From a virus, in IMG/VR virus record IMGVR_UViG_3300034198_010068, positions 1-29,341 of that record: a DNA stretch of 29,341 bases; one strand, 5' to 3'. The translations under genes were made by a program, and so were the position numbers. The notes under the pieces are model-generated. The model saw only the letters and a program-made list of their open reading frames with translations. It did no database searches and was not told the origin of the DNA. Positions 22,987-29,308 of this stretch are shown one piece after another (the first letter of the stretch is position 1; each line of letters opens with the position of its first letter).

Positions 22987-23365
22987 GTTTGCAGTTTTTG
23001 GTGTTCCAGCACCACAAGGATCTAAACGTCATGTCGGTAATGGTCGCATGATTGAAGCATCCAAGTATTTACCTGCTTGGCGTAAAGCTGTTGAAACAGA
23101 ATGTCAGTCATTGTTTGATGAACCGATTGACGGGGCTTTGGAAGTGGAACTTTGGTTTTATCTTCCGAAGCCTTCTTCTGTTTCTAGGGATTATCCAACT
23201 GTAATGCCTGATACGGATAAATTGTGTAGGGGCGTGTTGGATGGTTTGACTAAGGGTGGGGCTATTGTGGATGATGCCAGGGTTGTAGATCTTCACGCTT
23301 ATAAGCGTTATTCGGTTGATGGTTGGACTGGCGTTCAGGTTCAAATCACTCAAATAAAAGATTAA
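22976..23365 (+). CDS. RusA-like Holliday junction resolvase
   Basis: This 129-aa protein carries the RusA hallmark MPDTDKLCRGVLDGLT (Asp79, Asp81, Lys82) and DDARV (Asp99-Asp100) with the N-terminal GVPAPQGSKR strand. RusA dimers cut four-way junctions made during replication and recombination; phages use them to tidy concatemers before packaging. It starts with ATG overlapping the membrane protein. Asp residues for the metal site are intact, so it should be active. Confidence 0.93.
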   Translation: MITKFAVFGVPAPQGSKRHVGNGRMIEASKYLPAWRKAVETECQSLFDEPIDGALEVELWFYLPKPSSVSRDYPTVMPDTDKLCRGVLDGLTKGGAIVDDARVVDLHAYKRYSVDGWTGVQVQITQIKD

Positions 23366-23384
23366 TTTATTTAGTGTGTTGCCA

Positions 23385-23414
23385 TTGACTTTGGGATGAT
23401 TGTTGGACTAGATT
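23385..23414 (+). promoter_or_regulatory. Promoter candidate upstream of the methyltransferase genes
   Basis: TTGACT (23385-23390) and TAGATT (23409-23414) are 18 bases apart in the 77-base gap before the next gene. This is the clearest sigma-70-like pair within the replication module. Confidence 0.45.
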
Positions 23415-23442
23415 TAGGTCTATGAGAACAAGAAAGGGAAAC

Positions 23443-23577
23443 ATGGCTAAACACAGGGGCAACTACCAGTTTGGTAGCAGAGCTTTTCAAATATATTTAC
23501 GCCTACAAAATCGGTGGCGTTTCTTTATTAAACCTGATTTGAGGAAAAGGATTAAAAATGTCTTGGGCGGAAAATGA
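23443..23577 (+). CDS. Small basic protein, 44 aa
   Basis: AAGGGAAAC precedes ATG 23443; the frame ends at TGA 23575-23577, overlapping the next gene by 20 bases. The product (MAKHRGNYQFGSRAFQIYLR then RRFFIK-like and LRKRIKN) is very basic, which suggests nucleic-acid contact. No family is known. Confidence 0.5.
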   Translation: MAKHRGNYQFGSRAFQIYLRLQNRWRFFIKPDLRKRIKNVLGGK

Positions 23578-23854
23578 AAAACTCAATGAGTGGATTGAAC
23601 GTGCTTTTGAGAATGGTAAGCGTGAAGAAAGAGAACGCATTTTCCAAATGCTAGAAGATAATGCTGTTATTCGTAAAGATTTTACTGATCAATATGTTTT
23701 TGTAGATTGCAATACATTAAAAGTCGAATATCTAACAGAATCTGTTATTAATGGAGAACTTACTAAATGTGAGTGCGATCCTTGCGATAATCCTGAATGT
23801 AAATGTCGTGGTAAACGGTGCAGCTTTTGTTTAGGACAAGATGAAAATAGGTAG
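23558..23854 (+). CDS. Protein with Cys-rich C-terminus, 98 aa
   Basis: ATG at 23558 follows GAGGAAAAGG. The first half is helical and charged (ENGKREERERIFQMLED). The last 30 residues contain seven Cys (CECDPCDNPECKCRG, then CSFC), which suggests two zinc ions or redox clusters. It overlaps the methyltransferase start by 14 bases. Its function is unknown; a DNA-binding or partner role for the methyltransferase is possible. Confidence 0.6.
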   Translation: MSWAENEKLNEWIERAFENGKREERERIFQMLEDNAVIRKDFTDQYVFVDCNTLKVEYLTESVINGELTKCECDPCDNPECKCRGKRCSFCLGQDENR

Positions 23855-24401
23855 TTTGTTCTCAGGTTATGGCGGGTTAGATCTTGCCGTAATAAATGTT
23901 CTTGATGCTGAGATGGCTTGGCATTGTGAATGGGAAGATGCACCAAGCAAAATCCTTGAACGAAACTTTCCAGGTATCCCTAACTATCGGGATGTAACAA
24001 AAGTAGATTTCACACAAGTAGAAAAAGTAGATATTTTGACTGGTGGTTTTCCTTGCCAAGATTTATCTTTGGCTGGTAAAAGAGCTGGTTTAAAAGAAGG
24101 AACACGCTCAGGTCTTTGGCATGAGTTTGCTAGAGCTATTGAAGAACTGCAACCTAAATTGGTTGTTATTGAAAATGTTAGGGGTTTATTAAGTGCTAAA
24201 GCGGATAACGGAATGGAATACAGTCAAGAAGATTTGGATGATTGGGGTGGAAGACCTGTTTTCACAGCAATCCAAGCCGTTCTCGGATCGCTGGCCGACA
24301 TGGGGTATGATGCGAAATGGTGTGGTTTACGAGCAGCAGATGCAAATGCCCCCCATAACCGTTACAGAGTCTTCATTATTGCGTTCTCCCAAAGCGAGTG
24401 A
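23841..24401 (+). CDS. C5-cytosine DNA methyltransferase, N-terminal half (motifs I-VIII)
   Basis: The 186-aa product has motif I (LFSGYGGLDLA), motif IV with the catalytic Cys72 (GGFPCQDLSLAG), motif VI (ENVRG, Glu111) and motif VIII (NRYRVFIIA), then stops at TGA 24399-24401. The target-recognition region and motifs IX and X are missing and lie in the next, overlapping frame. Together the two halves have the length of a normal phage Dcm. C5 methyltransferases flip and methylate cytosine and protect phage DNA from host restriction. Split two-polypeptide enzymes such as M.AquI are known. A frameshift error or decay is the alternative. Confidence 0.85.
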   Translation: MKIGSLFSGYGGLDLAVINVLDAEMAWHCEWEDAPSKILERNFPGIPNYRDVTKVDFTQVEKVDILTGGFPCQDLSLAGKRAGLKEGTRSGLWHEFARAIEELQPKLVVIENVRGLLSAKADNGMEYSQEDLDDWGGRPVFTAIQAVLGSLADMGYDAKWCGLRAADANAPHNRYRVFIIAFSQSE

Positions 24402-24930
24402 AGGTGAAGGCGGAGCGTTGGGCGAAGCTGAAGCATTGAAGCGTGGTAATACTGTTGGTGTTAGAGACCAGGTTATGGATTTGGTTGCTAGCCAGGGTTT
24501 TAAAGTTTCTAGGGAAGTAGATAATCTTTTACCTACTCCTATTGTTCGTGACTATAAAGATGGTCAAGCTGCTCAAACTCGTGATGGTGTTGTGTCGGTA
24601 GATACAGTTGCTAGAGCCATTTTTAATAGTGGTGAAGTAACTGATATTTCTTGGGGAAAATTTGCGCCAGCTATTGAGCGTTGGGAACAATTTACTCGCC
24701 CTGCTCCTGCACCTACAAAACCTGACGGTAAGAACGGTAATCACCGTTTATCTGCCGAGTTTACAGAATGGATGATGGGGTTGCCACAAGGTTGGGTTAC
24801 AGGTGAAGACATTGGATTGAAGCGTAATGATCAGTTGAAGGCTTGCGGTAATGGTGTTGTGCCACAGCAAGCTGAGTTAGCTTTAAATCTTTTGCTTGAT
24901 GAAGATATTTTGAAACAGTTAGGAAAATAA
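24193..24930 (+). CDS. C5-cytosine DNA methyltransferase, C-terminal half (TRD, motifs IX-X)
   Basis: GTG at 24193 has an AGGGG ribosome site eight bases upstream, giving 245 residues. It overlaps the N-terminal half by 209 bases in the +1-shifted frame. Residues about 30-55 read RWPTWGMMRNGVVYEQ, resembling the target-recognition region of Dcm proteins. Then LLRSPKASEGEGG, LLPTPIVRDYKDG, WGKFAPAIERWEQ and finally motif X, LKACGNGVVPQQAE. All are normal landmarks of the C-terminal half of phage Dcm. It may form a heterodimer with the N-terminal half, or be joined to it by frameshifting. A later start at 24238 is possible. Confidence 0.8.
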   Translation: MLKRITEWNTVKKIWMIGVEDLFSQQSKPFSDRWPTWGMMRNGVVYEQQMQMPPITVTESSLLRSPKASEGEGGALGEAEALKRGNTVGVRDQVMDLVASQGFKVSREVDNLLPTPIVRDYKDGQAAQTRDGVVSVDTVARAIFNSGEVTDISWGKFAPAIERWEQFTRPAPAPTKPDGKNGNHRLSAEFTEWMMGLPQGWVTGEDIGLKRNDQLKACGNGVVPQQAELALNLLLDEDILKQLGK

Positions 24931-25119
24931 ATGGATTTTAATGATTGGCTAAAAATAGGCAGAGATAACGCTTGGGTAAGTGCAACTGTCTGTGATACGC
25001 ATGAGGGTTTACCTATGAGTGAAGCTGAAGTAAAAGAATTTGAAGAAGGAGATCCTTGTATTCATGCGTTGCGTTTGTATGAAACTAAGGAACAAAAGAT
25101 AGAAGTAGAAGGAGAGTAA
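24931..25119 (+). CDS. Small acidic protein, 62 aa
   Basis: ATG follows TTAGGAAAATAA directly after the methyltransferase stop. The protein, MDFNDWLKIGRDNAWVSATVCDTHEGLPMS and then a Glu-rich tail, resembles short actinophage proteins with a WVSxxxCxTHxG core. One Cys-His pair could bind metal. One-base overlap with the next gene. Confidence 0.6.
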   Translation: MDFNDWLKIGRDNAWVSATVCDTHEGLPMSEAEVKEFEEGDPCIHALRLYETKEQKIEVEGE

Positions 25120-25253
25120 TGCTAGAACTTTTTGGTTCAATAGGTCTGCTTGGTTTGCTCATGCTTGTTGTTGGTTTTGGTTTGATGTGGTGGCTCGCAC
25201 AGATCATTGATGATAAAAACATATTTGATGATGAAAGGGATTCAGATGAATAA
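25119..25253 (+). CDS. Single-pass small membrane protein, 44 aa
   Basis: ATG at 25119 overlaps the preceding TAA, and TAA is at 25251-25253. Residues about 6-28 are a membrane segment (IGLLGLLMLVVGFGLMWW), followed by an acidic tail DDERDSDE. It is too short for standard gene calling. Function is unknown. Confidence 0.6.
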   Translation: MLELFGSIGLLGLLMLVVGFGLMWWLAQIIDDKNIFDDERDSDE

Positions 25254-25446
25254 TGCACAACAAGCAGTAAAGCTATTGCGTGACGATAACCTGGTTTGGT
25301 CTAACGATTTTGACTTGGTTCGCCACAAGATAGCAGACGTTATTGAAGAAGCGAACACGATAACTCATCCAGTTATTATGGCTACTATCAGAGATTTATG
25401 CCATCATTTGACTAGCCCTGTGGTATTGGAGAAACCTAATGCTTGA
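25246..25446 (+). CDS. Small helical protein, 66 aa
   Basis: I choose ATG 25246, which has GAAAGGG upstream and overlaps the preceding stop; an in-frame upstream codon at 25207 lies inside the membrane-protein gene. The product begins MNNAQQAVKLLRDDN and is helical, with HKIADVIEEANTITHP in the centre. No family is known. Confidence 0.58.
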   Translation: MNNAQQAVKLLRDDNLVWSNDFDLVRHKIADVIEEANTITHPVIMATIRDLCHHLTSPVVLEKPNA

Positions 25447-25663
25447 AGGTTTAGCACCATCTGGCCGCCAGTATCCCTGCAAAATCAACACTATTTTAGA
25501 GTCTCTTTCTGAAGCCGATAGAAAAATCTTGGTTGAAGCGTTAGACTCGCCTGTGTGGAATAATTCTGCTCTTACAACTGCTCTAAATGAGCGTGGTTTG
25601 AAAGTTAGTCGGTATTCAGTTGATGCCCATACAGGAAAGCGTTGCTCATGTTGGAGAACTTAA
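25439..25663 (+). CDS. Small putative DNA-binding helix-turn-helix protein, 74 aa
   Basis: ATG overlaps the previous stop. Residues 14-60 read CKINTILESLSEADRKILVEAL, then NNSALTTALNERGLKVSRYS, and the end is KRCSCWRT. This is a common small actinophage family with a helix-turn-helix outline and a terminal Cys pair. Its precise function is unknown. Confidence 0.65.
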   Translation: MLEGLAPSGRQYPCKINTILESLSEADRKILVEALDSPVWNNSALTTALNERGLKVSRYSVDAHTGKRCSCWRT

Positions 25664-26811
25664 CACCTGCTACTAAGGTTGCACCGCCACAGGGCTGGAA
25701 TCCAGCTGTAGAGTTTGATGGCACAGAAGGCACAGCAACCTTGCCACCGTTAGCTGATGATGAGAAACCTGATTTTGACAAGTTTTTGGTTGATGCTGGT
25801 TTTGATCCTAAGCTGATTGAAATTGTTGGTGAGCCTAGAACTAGCCGTTGGCAAGTTGCTAGACCTTTTCCACTTGAACCACAATGGCTGACGGCTTACA
25901 GATTTCGGTTTAGGAAACGTAATTTGGTTGTAGATTTGCCGTTGCTTTATTCACAGGTGAAGAAAACTAAAAAAGTTGAACCAAAAGTTTCTGATTCTGG
26001 TAAGGCTTTTATTATTCTTTGGTCTGACCTTCAGGTTGGTAAAACTGACCATAGGGGCGGAACTGCCGAGTTTCTTGAACGCATGGAAGAAAAGAAAAAA
26101 GCTCTCATCTCTAAAGTCAAGGAAGTTAAGCCAGAGAAGATTATTTTTGCTGATGTTGGAGATGTTATAGAAGGCTTCTCTAATGCAGCTAATCTTATGC
26201 AGTTAAATACGAATAGTCTTAGTTTGATGCAACAGATTGATTTGGCTACAACTTTGGCGTGGGATATTTTGAAGGAACTTTGCAAGTTTGCTCCTGTCTC
26301 TTATCTTTCGGTTGGAAGTAATCATTGTCAATGGCGTGTCAGCAAACAGCGTGTAGGCACAACCCTTGATGATTGGGGTATCCACATTGGTAGAACCTTG
26401 GCTCGCCTAGCAGGTGAAGTTGATTTGCCTATCAAGTTCTTTGAACCACAACCTAATGATGAAAGCTTGGCTTACGACATTTTTGATGATGAATTCCACA
26501 TTCTTGGTTTATGGCATGGACATCAATCACCTAGACCAGATCAAGTGCCTACTTGGTGGAGACAACAAGCTTTTGGTAAGCAACCTGTTCATGCAGCTAC
26601 TATTGGTGTTTCAGGTCATTTCCATCATCTTCGGGTGCAGGAACTTGGTTCAACACCGAGAGGAACATCACGTTTTTGGATTCAAGCTGCCACATTAGAT
26701 AATGGTTCTGGTTGGTTTAGACAGACTGCTGGTGAAGATAGCCAACCTGGTTTGGTTTGTTTTTCGGTTGAAAAGGGTAAGGAATTTACTGGAACTGTTT
26801 GGAAGTTGTAA
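25648..26811 (+). CDS. Calcineurin-like metallophosphoesterase
   Basis: Start is ATG 25648, nine bases after AGGAAAG; the TTG at 25642 is an unlikely alternative. The 387-aa protein carries the metallophosphoesterase motifs in order: SDLQVG (Asp127), FADVGDVIEG (Asp169, Asp172), GSNHCQW (Asn225-His226), LWHGHQSP and GHFHHLRV. An N-terminal 110 residues precede the fold. Phage members are thought to act on DNA or nucleotide ends, and some pair with recombination genes; substrate is not visible. It is in an operon with small zinc-containing and methyltransferase genes. Confidence 0.85.
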   Translation: MLENLTPATKVAPPQGWNPAVEFDGTEGTATLPPLADDEKPDFDKFLVDAGFDPKLIEIVGEPRTSRWQVARPFPLEPQWLTAYRFRFRKRNLVVDLPLLYSQVKKTKKVEPKVSDSGKAFIILWSDLQVGKTDHRGGTAEFLERMEEKKKALISKVKEVKPEKIIFADVGDVIEGFSNAANLMQLNTNSLSLMQQIDLATTLAWDILKELCKFAPVSYLSVGSNHCQWRVSKQRVGTTLDDWGIHIGRTLARLAGEVDLPIKFFEPQPNDESLAYDIFDDEFHILGLWHGHQSPRPDQVPTWWRQQAFGKQPVHAATIGVSGHFHHLRVQELGSTPRGTSRFWIQAATLDNGSGWFRQTAGEDSQPGLVCFSVEKGKEFTGTVWKL

Positions 26812-26814
26812 TGT

Positions 26815-27024
26815 ATGGTTCGGGAAAGGTGTTCGTGTGGGGCAGAGTTTGAGACAGATGAGAAGGCTGCTTTGCAGCTTTTAAAGTCTTGGCGAGCAAC
26901 TCACCGACACGAACTATCTGAGTCAGCAACTTTTGTGAATGTTGGTTCGCAGGTTGAACAGGCAACACAAACGATAGATAGAGAACCAGAACTACAAATT
27001 GGTTTTAGACCAGAAGGAGAATAA
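26815..27024 (+). CDS. Small zinc-finger-like protein, 69 aa
   Basis: ATG 26815, four bases after the previous stop. Cys6-x-Cys8 with a His-rich helix end (WRATHRHEL) resembles a small zinc finger found in actinophages. The rest is acidic. Its ribosome site is weak (TGTATG preceded by GGAAGTTG). Confidence 0.55.
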   Translation: MVRERCSCGAEFETDEKAALQLLKSWRATHRHELSESATFVNVGSQVEQATQTIDREPELQIGFRPEGE

Positions 27025-27025
27025 A

Positions 27026-27469
27026 ATGCCAAAAATAAATGAATCTTGGTTTACAAGTAATGCTGATGATTGGGGAACACCACAAAAATTATTTGATGAT
27101 CTTAATAAAGAATTTGGTTTTACTGTTGATGTTTGCGCTAATGAACATAATTTTAAATTAGATAATTATTTTGATATTGAACAAGATGGTTTAGCTCAGG
27201 TTTGGGATGGTGTGGTTTGGTGTAATCCGCCTTATGGTCGAACTATTAAATTTTGGATGGCTAAAGCTTTGGATGCTTGGAAAAATGGGGCTACTGTTGT
27301 TTGTTTAGTTCCAGCTAGGACAGACACTATTTGGTGGCATGATTACGCTGCTAAAGCTAGTGAAATTAGATTTATTAAAGGTAGATTGAAATATGAACAA
27401 AATAGAGTAGCTGGCACTTCTGCCCCTTTTCCTTCGGCAATAGTTATTTTTAGATCTGAAGGAGAATAA
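27026..27469 (+). CDS. DNA N6-adenine methyltransferase (phage Dam type)
   Basis: Start is ATG 27026 after AAGGAGAATAAA. The 147-aa protein matches the phage Dam family: DDWGTPQKLFDDLNKEFGF, VDVCANE, the catalytic NPPY at residues 67-70 and GRTIKFWMAK. It is compact, with the catalytic motif following the substrate-binding region as in the family. It would methylate adenine in phage DNA and may protect it from restriction. Together with Dcm it gives two modification types. Confidence 0.9.
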   Translation: MPKINESWFTSNADDWGTPQKLFDDLNKEFGFTVDVCANEHNFKLDNYFDIEQDGLAQVWDGVVWCNPPYGRTIKFWMAKALDAWKNGATVVCLVPARTDTIWWHDYAAKASEIRFIKGRLKYEQNRVAGTSAPFPSAIVIFRSEGE

Positions 27470-27639
27470 TGCCAGTCTATGAATATCAATGCTCTAATGG
27501 ACATAAATTTATTATTACTGAACCAATAGCTAATAGCCATAAACCACCTACAAAGTGCAAACAATGTAAGGAAGTTTTGGTTAGACTATTTGGTAGCCCT
27601 AGCATCCAGTTCAAGGGGACTGGTTGGGGTAAAGATTAG
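27469..27639 (+). CDS. FmdB-like zinc ribbon protein, 56 aa
   Basis: ATG at 27469 overlaps the Dam stop; TAG at 27637-27639. The protein starts MPVYEYQCSNGHKF, the FmdB family start, with Cys30-x2-Cys33 in KCKQCKE and an end FKGTGWGKD. It probably binds zinc and may regulate transcription; its role in phages is unproven. Confidence 0.75.
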   Translation: MPVYEYQCSNGHKFIITEPIANSHKPPTKCKQCKEVLVRLFGSPSIQFKGTGWGKD

Positions 27640-27653
27640 AATGAAAAGGGATT

Positions 27654-28157
27654 ATGAAAATAGCATTGTGGCTTTCAGCGTTATCTTTGGTTGTAACCAG
27701 TATTTTGGTTGGTTGTAGCACTACTAAACCATCTGCTCACGCACAGTCAATAAATTTGGTTACAGAACTTAGAGAACAACGTCAAGCTAAAGATTTGGTT
27801 AAAATAACAAAACATTTGGTTCGGTTCGCAGATAAAACACCTTATGTGTTTTCTGGTTCAACAAAATTTGGTTGGGACTGTTCTGGTTTGGTTGTATGGA
27901 CTTATAAACAGATCGGCGTAAAGCTGCCACACTCGGCAGATAAACAAGCTCATCTAGGTAAAAGAGTTAGTATAGCTAAACCAGGGGATATCGTTGTTTT
28001 TGCTTATAAGGGCAGAACAGACTTTAATCATTCAGCGATCTATTTAGGTAACGGCAAAATCATTAACGCTAACAGACTGTATGGCACAACAAAAATTCAG
28101 TCATTAAAAGAATTTGGTTCAAATCAAATTCGATTCGTAAGGATAATAAATGAGTAA
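27654..28157 (+). CDS. NlpC/P60-type cell-wall hydrolase with lipoprotein signal
   Basis: Start ATG after AAAAGGGATT. The 167-aa protein has a lipobox LVGC (Cys21) after a hydrophobic segment, so it is a likely lipoprotein. The NlpC/P60 pattern follows: Cys76 in WDCSGLV, His126 in FNHSAIYL and INAN as the third polar residue. Such enzymes cut stem peptides in peptidoglycan. A phage copy far from the lysis module may modify the host wall, block superinfection or aid lysis. It shows a high density of ATTTGGTT octamers. Confidence 0.85.
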   Translation: MKIALWLSALSLVVTSILVGCSTTKPSAHAQSINLVTELREQRQAKDLVKITKHLVRFADKTPYVFSGSTKFGWDCSGLVVWTYKQIGVKLPHSADKQAHLGKRVSIAKPGDIVVFAYKGRTDFNHSAIYLGNGKIINANRLYGTTKIQSLKEFGSNQIRFVRIINE

Positions 28158-28568
28158 ATTAGAAAAAGCATTATTTGGTTTAAATTTGGTTCTAATCGGT
28201 GTCATTATTTGGTTGATATTTGGTTTCTTCAATAATTCGGTTGAAAATTGTTGGGATAAATACCAGACAGAAAATGAAGCAATAATGCATTGTGAAGATC
28301 ATAATGAGTAGATTTCCGAAACCTTGCTTAGACTGTGGAGAGCTTACCTCTGGCGGTAATAGGTGTGATGAACACGAAAATTTGGTTCAACAGCTCCATA
28401 ACGCTAAACGAGCTGCCGTAAAGAAACTGACAGGACAATATTCTGGTGATTACAAGAAAAGGGCTAAATTGGTTAGAGAAACAGCTCTGGTATGTCATTT
28501 GTGTTCTGGGGGCGCTAGGTTTGACGATCCTTGGGTTGCTGATCACGTTAATCCAGGTGAATTTGGTT
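27754..28568 (+). repeat. Cluster of the octamer ATTTGGTT (11 copies; a 12th at 27112)
   Basis: Exact copies start at 27754, 27793, 27814, 27866, 28112, 28173, 28184, 28207, 28218, 28380 and 28561, with a 12th at 27112. All are on the plus strand and in three reading frames, coding Leu-Val, Phe-Gly and Trp-Leu. By scanning, I saw one other copy in the window (25922). 28173/28184 and 28207/28218 are each 11 bases apart. Confidence 0.7.
28150..28311 (+). CDS. Small membrane protein, 53 aa
   Basis: ATG 28150 overlaps the NlpC stop, and TAG is at 28309-28311. Residues about 9-28 (FGLNLVLIGVIIWLIFGFF) form one or two membrane helices, followed by a polar, acidic tail. Four of the ATTTGGTT octamers lie in its first half. 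Confidence 0.62.
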   Translation: MSKLEKALFGLNLVLIGVIIWLIFGFFNNSVENCWDKYQTENEAIMHCEDHNE

Positions 28569-28636
28569 CTGATGCTCTCTTGTTACCTGCGCATAAAAGC
28601 TGTAACGAGAAAAGGGGCAATAAGCCCTTAAACTAA
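28304..28636 (+). CDS. HNH endonuclease
   Basis: I choose ATG 28304 (ATGAGTAG overlap with the previous stop) over the GTG at 28292. The 110-aa protein has two Cys-x2-Cys pairs (CLDCG, CHLCSG) and the HNH core VADHVNPGE, LLPAHKSCNEKRGN. Phage HNH proteins of this type help terminase cut packaging sites; here it is far from where the terminase is inferred to be, unless the genome ends lie nearby. A terminator follows. Confidence 0.85.
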   Translation: MSRFPKPCLDCGELTSGGNRCDEHENLVQQLHNAKRAAVKKLTGQYSGDYKKRAKLVRETALVCHLCSGGARFDDPWVADHVNPGEFGSDALLLPAHKSCNEKRGNKPLN

Positions 28637-28644
28637 GATCTGTC

Positions 28645-28685
28645 TATCTGGTTCAAAGATTAGTTGTGATACCTAACGCCAGATA
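28645..28685 (+). other. Hairpin in the spacer after the HNH gene
   Basis: TATCTGG (28645-28651) pairs exactly with CCAGATA (28679-28685), with an inner TTAG/CTAA pair. Nothing else is seen in 28637-28689. It could be part of an RNA end or a protein site. Confidence 0.45.
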
Positions 28686-28689
28686 ACAA

Positions 28690-28730
28690 GCTAAACCCCC
28701 TAAACCTCTCTCTTTTAGGGGGTTTTTAGC
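28690..28730 (+). terminator. Strong rho-independent terminator after the HNH gene
   Basis: AAACCCCCTAAA (28693-28704) pairs perfectly with TTTAGGGGGTTT (28714-28725), with a TTTTT tract and a GCT/AGC extension. It separates the replication operon from the small-gene operon. Confidence 0.9.
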
Positions 28731-28836
28731 TTTATAACGGTTTTATAACGACATTTATAAATCTGCTTGTGTTATTGCCGCAACTTGTTATTGTCTATCT
28801 TGTAGCTAACAACAGCTACCTAAACAAAGGGAAAAA
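28731..28836 (+). promoter_or_regulatory. Upstream region of the small-gene operon: tandem repeat, inverted repeat
   Basis: TTTATAACG is repeated in tandem at 28731-28739 and 28742-28750 (11-base period), and a related ATTTATAA follows. GTAGCT (28802-28807) and AGCTAC (28814-28819) form a 6-bp inverted repeat. A weak -10 (TATCTT at 28796) may be present. AAGGGAAAA precedes the 28837 ATG. These look like operator or regulator sites, but the promoter itself is not clear. Confidence 0.45.
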
Positions 28837-29013
28837 ATGAGTAGAACAGTTACCTTAACTGATGAACAGGTTAAGCAAATTCTTTGGGCTATTGATCTTA
28901 TGGAGAACACTTTAGAAGGTTTGACAGCTGAAGATTTAGACAGATTAGGTATTGAAATAGATAAGAGCGCTTTGTTTGCTCTAGCAAGTGAGCTTGAAGG
29001 GAAGGGAAACTAA
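28837..29013 (+). CDS. Small acidic protein, 58 aa
   Basis: ATG 28837 follows AAGGGAAAA; TAA is at 29011-29013. The product begins MSRTVTLTDEQVKQILWAID and is helical and acidic. It is the first gene of an operon of very short genes, each ending in GGGAAAC/GGGAGC and TAATG. Function unknown; short acidic early proteins often target host factors. Confidence 0.62.
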   Translation: MSRTVTLTDEQVKQILWAIDLMENTLEGLTAEDLDRLGIEIDKSALFALASELEGKGN

Positions 29014-29156
29014 TGACTATTAGTTATGACCGTAACGGTGAAGGGGCTTGGGTTCTTTCAACTATTGAAGATGATCGGTTTTATTCAAAGGTGTATTACT
29101 TTTACACTAAGAGAGAAGCAACACTTTTATTTAGAGAATATGTGAAGGGAAACTAA
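29013..29156 (+). CDS. Small protein, 47 aa
   Basis: ATG 29013 overlaps the preceding TAA. The product MTISYDRNGEGAWVLSTIED and YYFYTKREATLLFREYVKGN has beta strands followed by a helix. It is unrecognised, but start-stop coupling and the ribosome site GAAGGGAAAC support it. Confidence 0.62.
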   Translation: MTISYDRNGEGAWVLSTIEDDRFYSKVYYFYTKREATLLFREYVKGN

Positions 29157-29308
29157 TGAAAATATCTAAAGAGCTAACCTGGGAATTGCTAGAAATCCAT
29201 AACCTTCTAGCTGACACAGATCACGCCAATAACGATTATGGGCTTACTTTGCTGACAGAATTTATTGAAAAATATGGTTTTGCAGCACAAGAAGAAGGGA
29301 GCAACTAA
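29156..29308 (+). CDS. Small acidic helical protein, 50 aa
   Basis: ATG 29156 overlaps the preceding TAA. The product starts MKISKELTWELLEIHNLLAD and is helical. It shares the GGGA-N-TAATG junction style with its neighbours. Function unknown. Confidence 0.6.
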   Translation: MKISKELTWELLEIHNLLADTDHANNDYGLTLLTEFIEKYGFAAQEEGSN

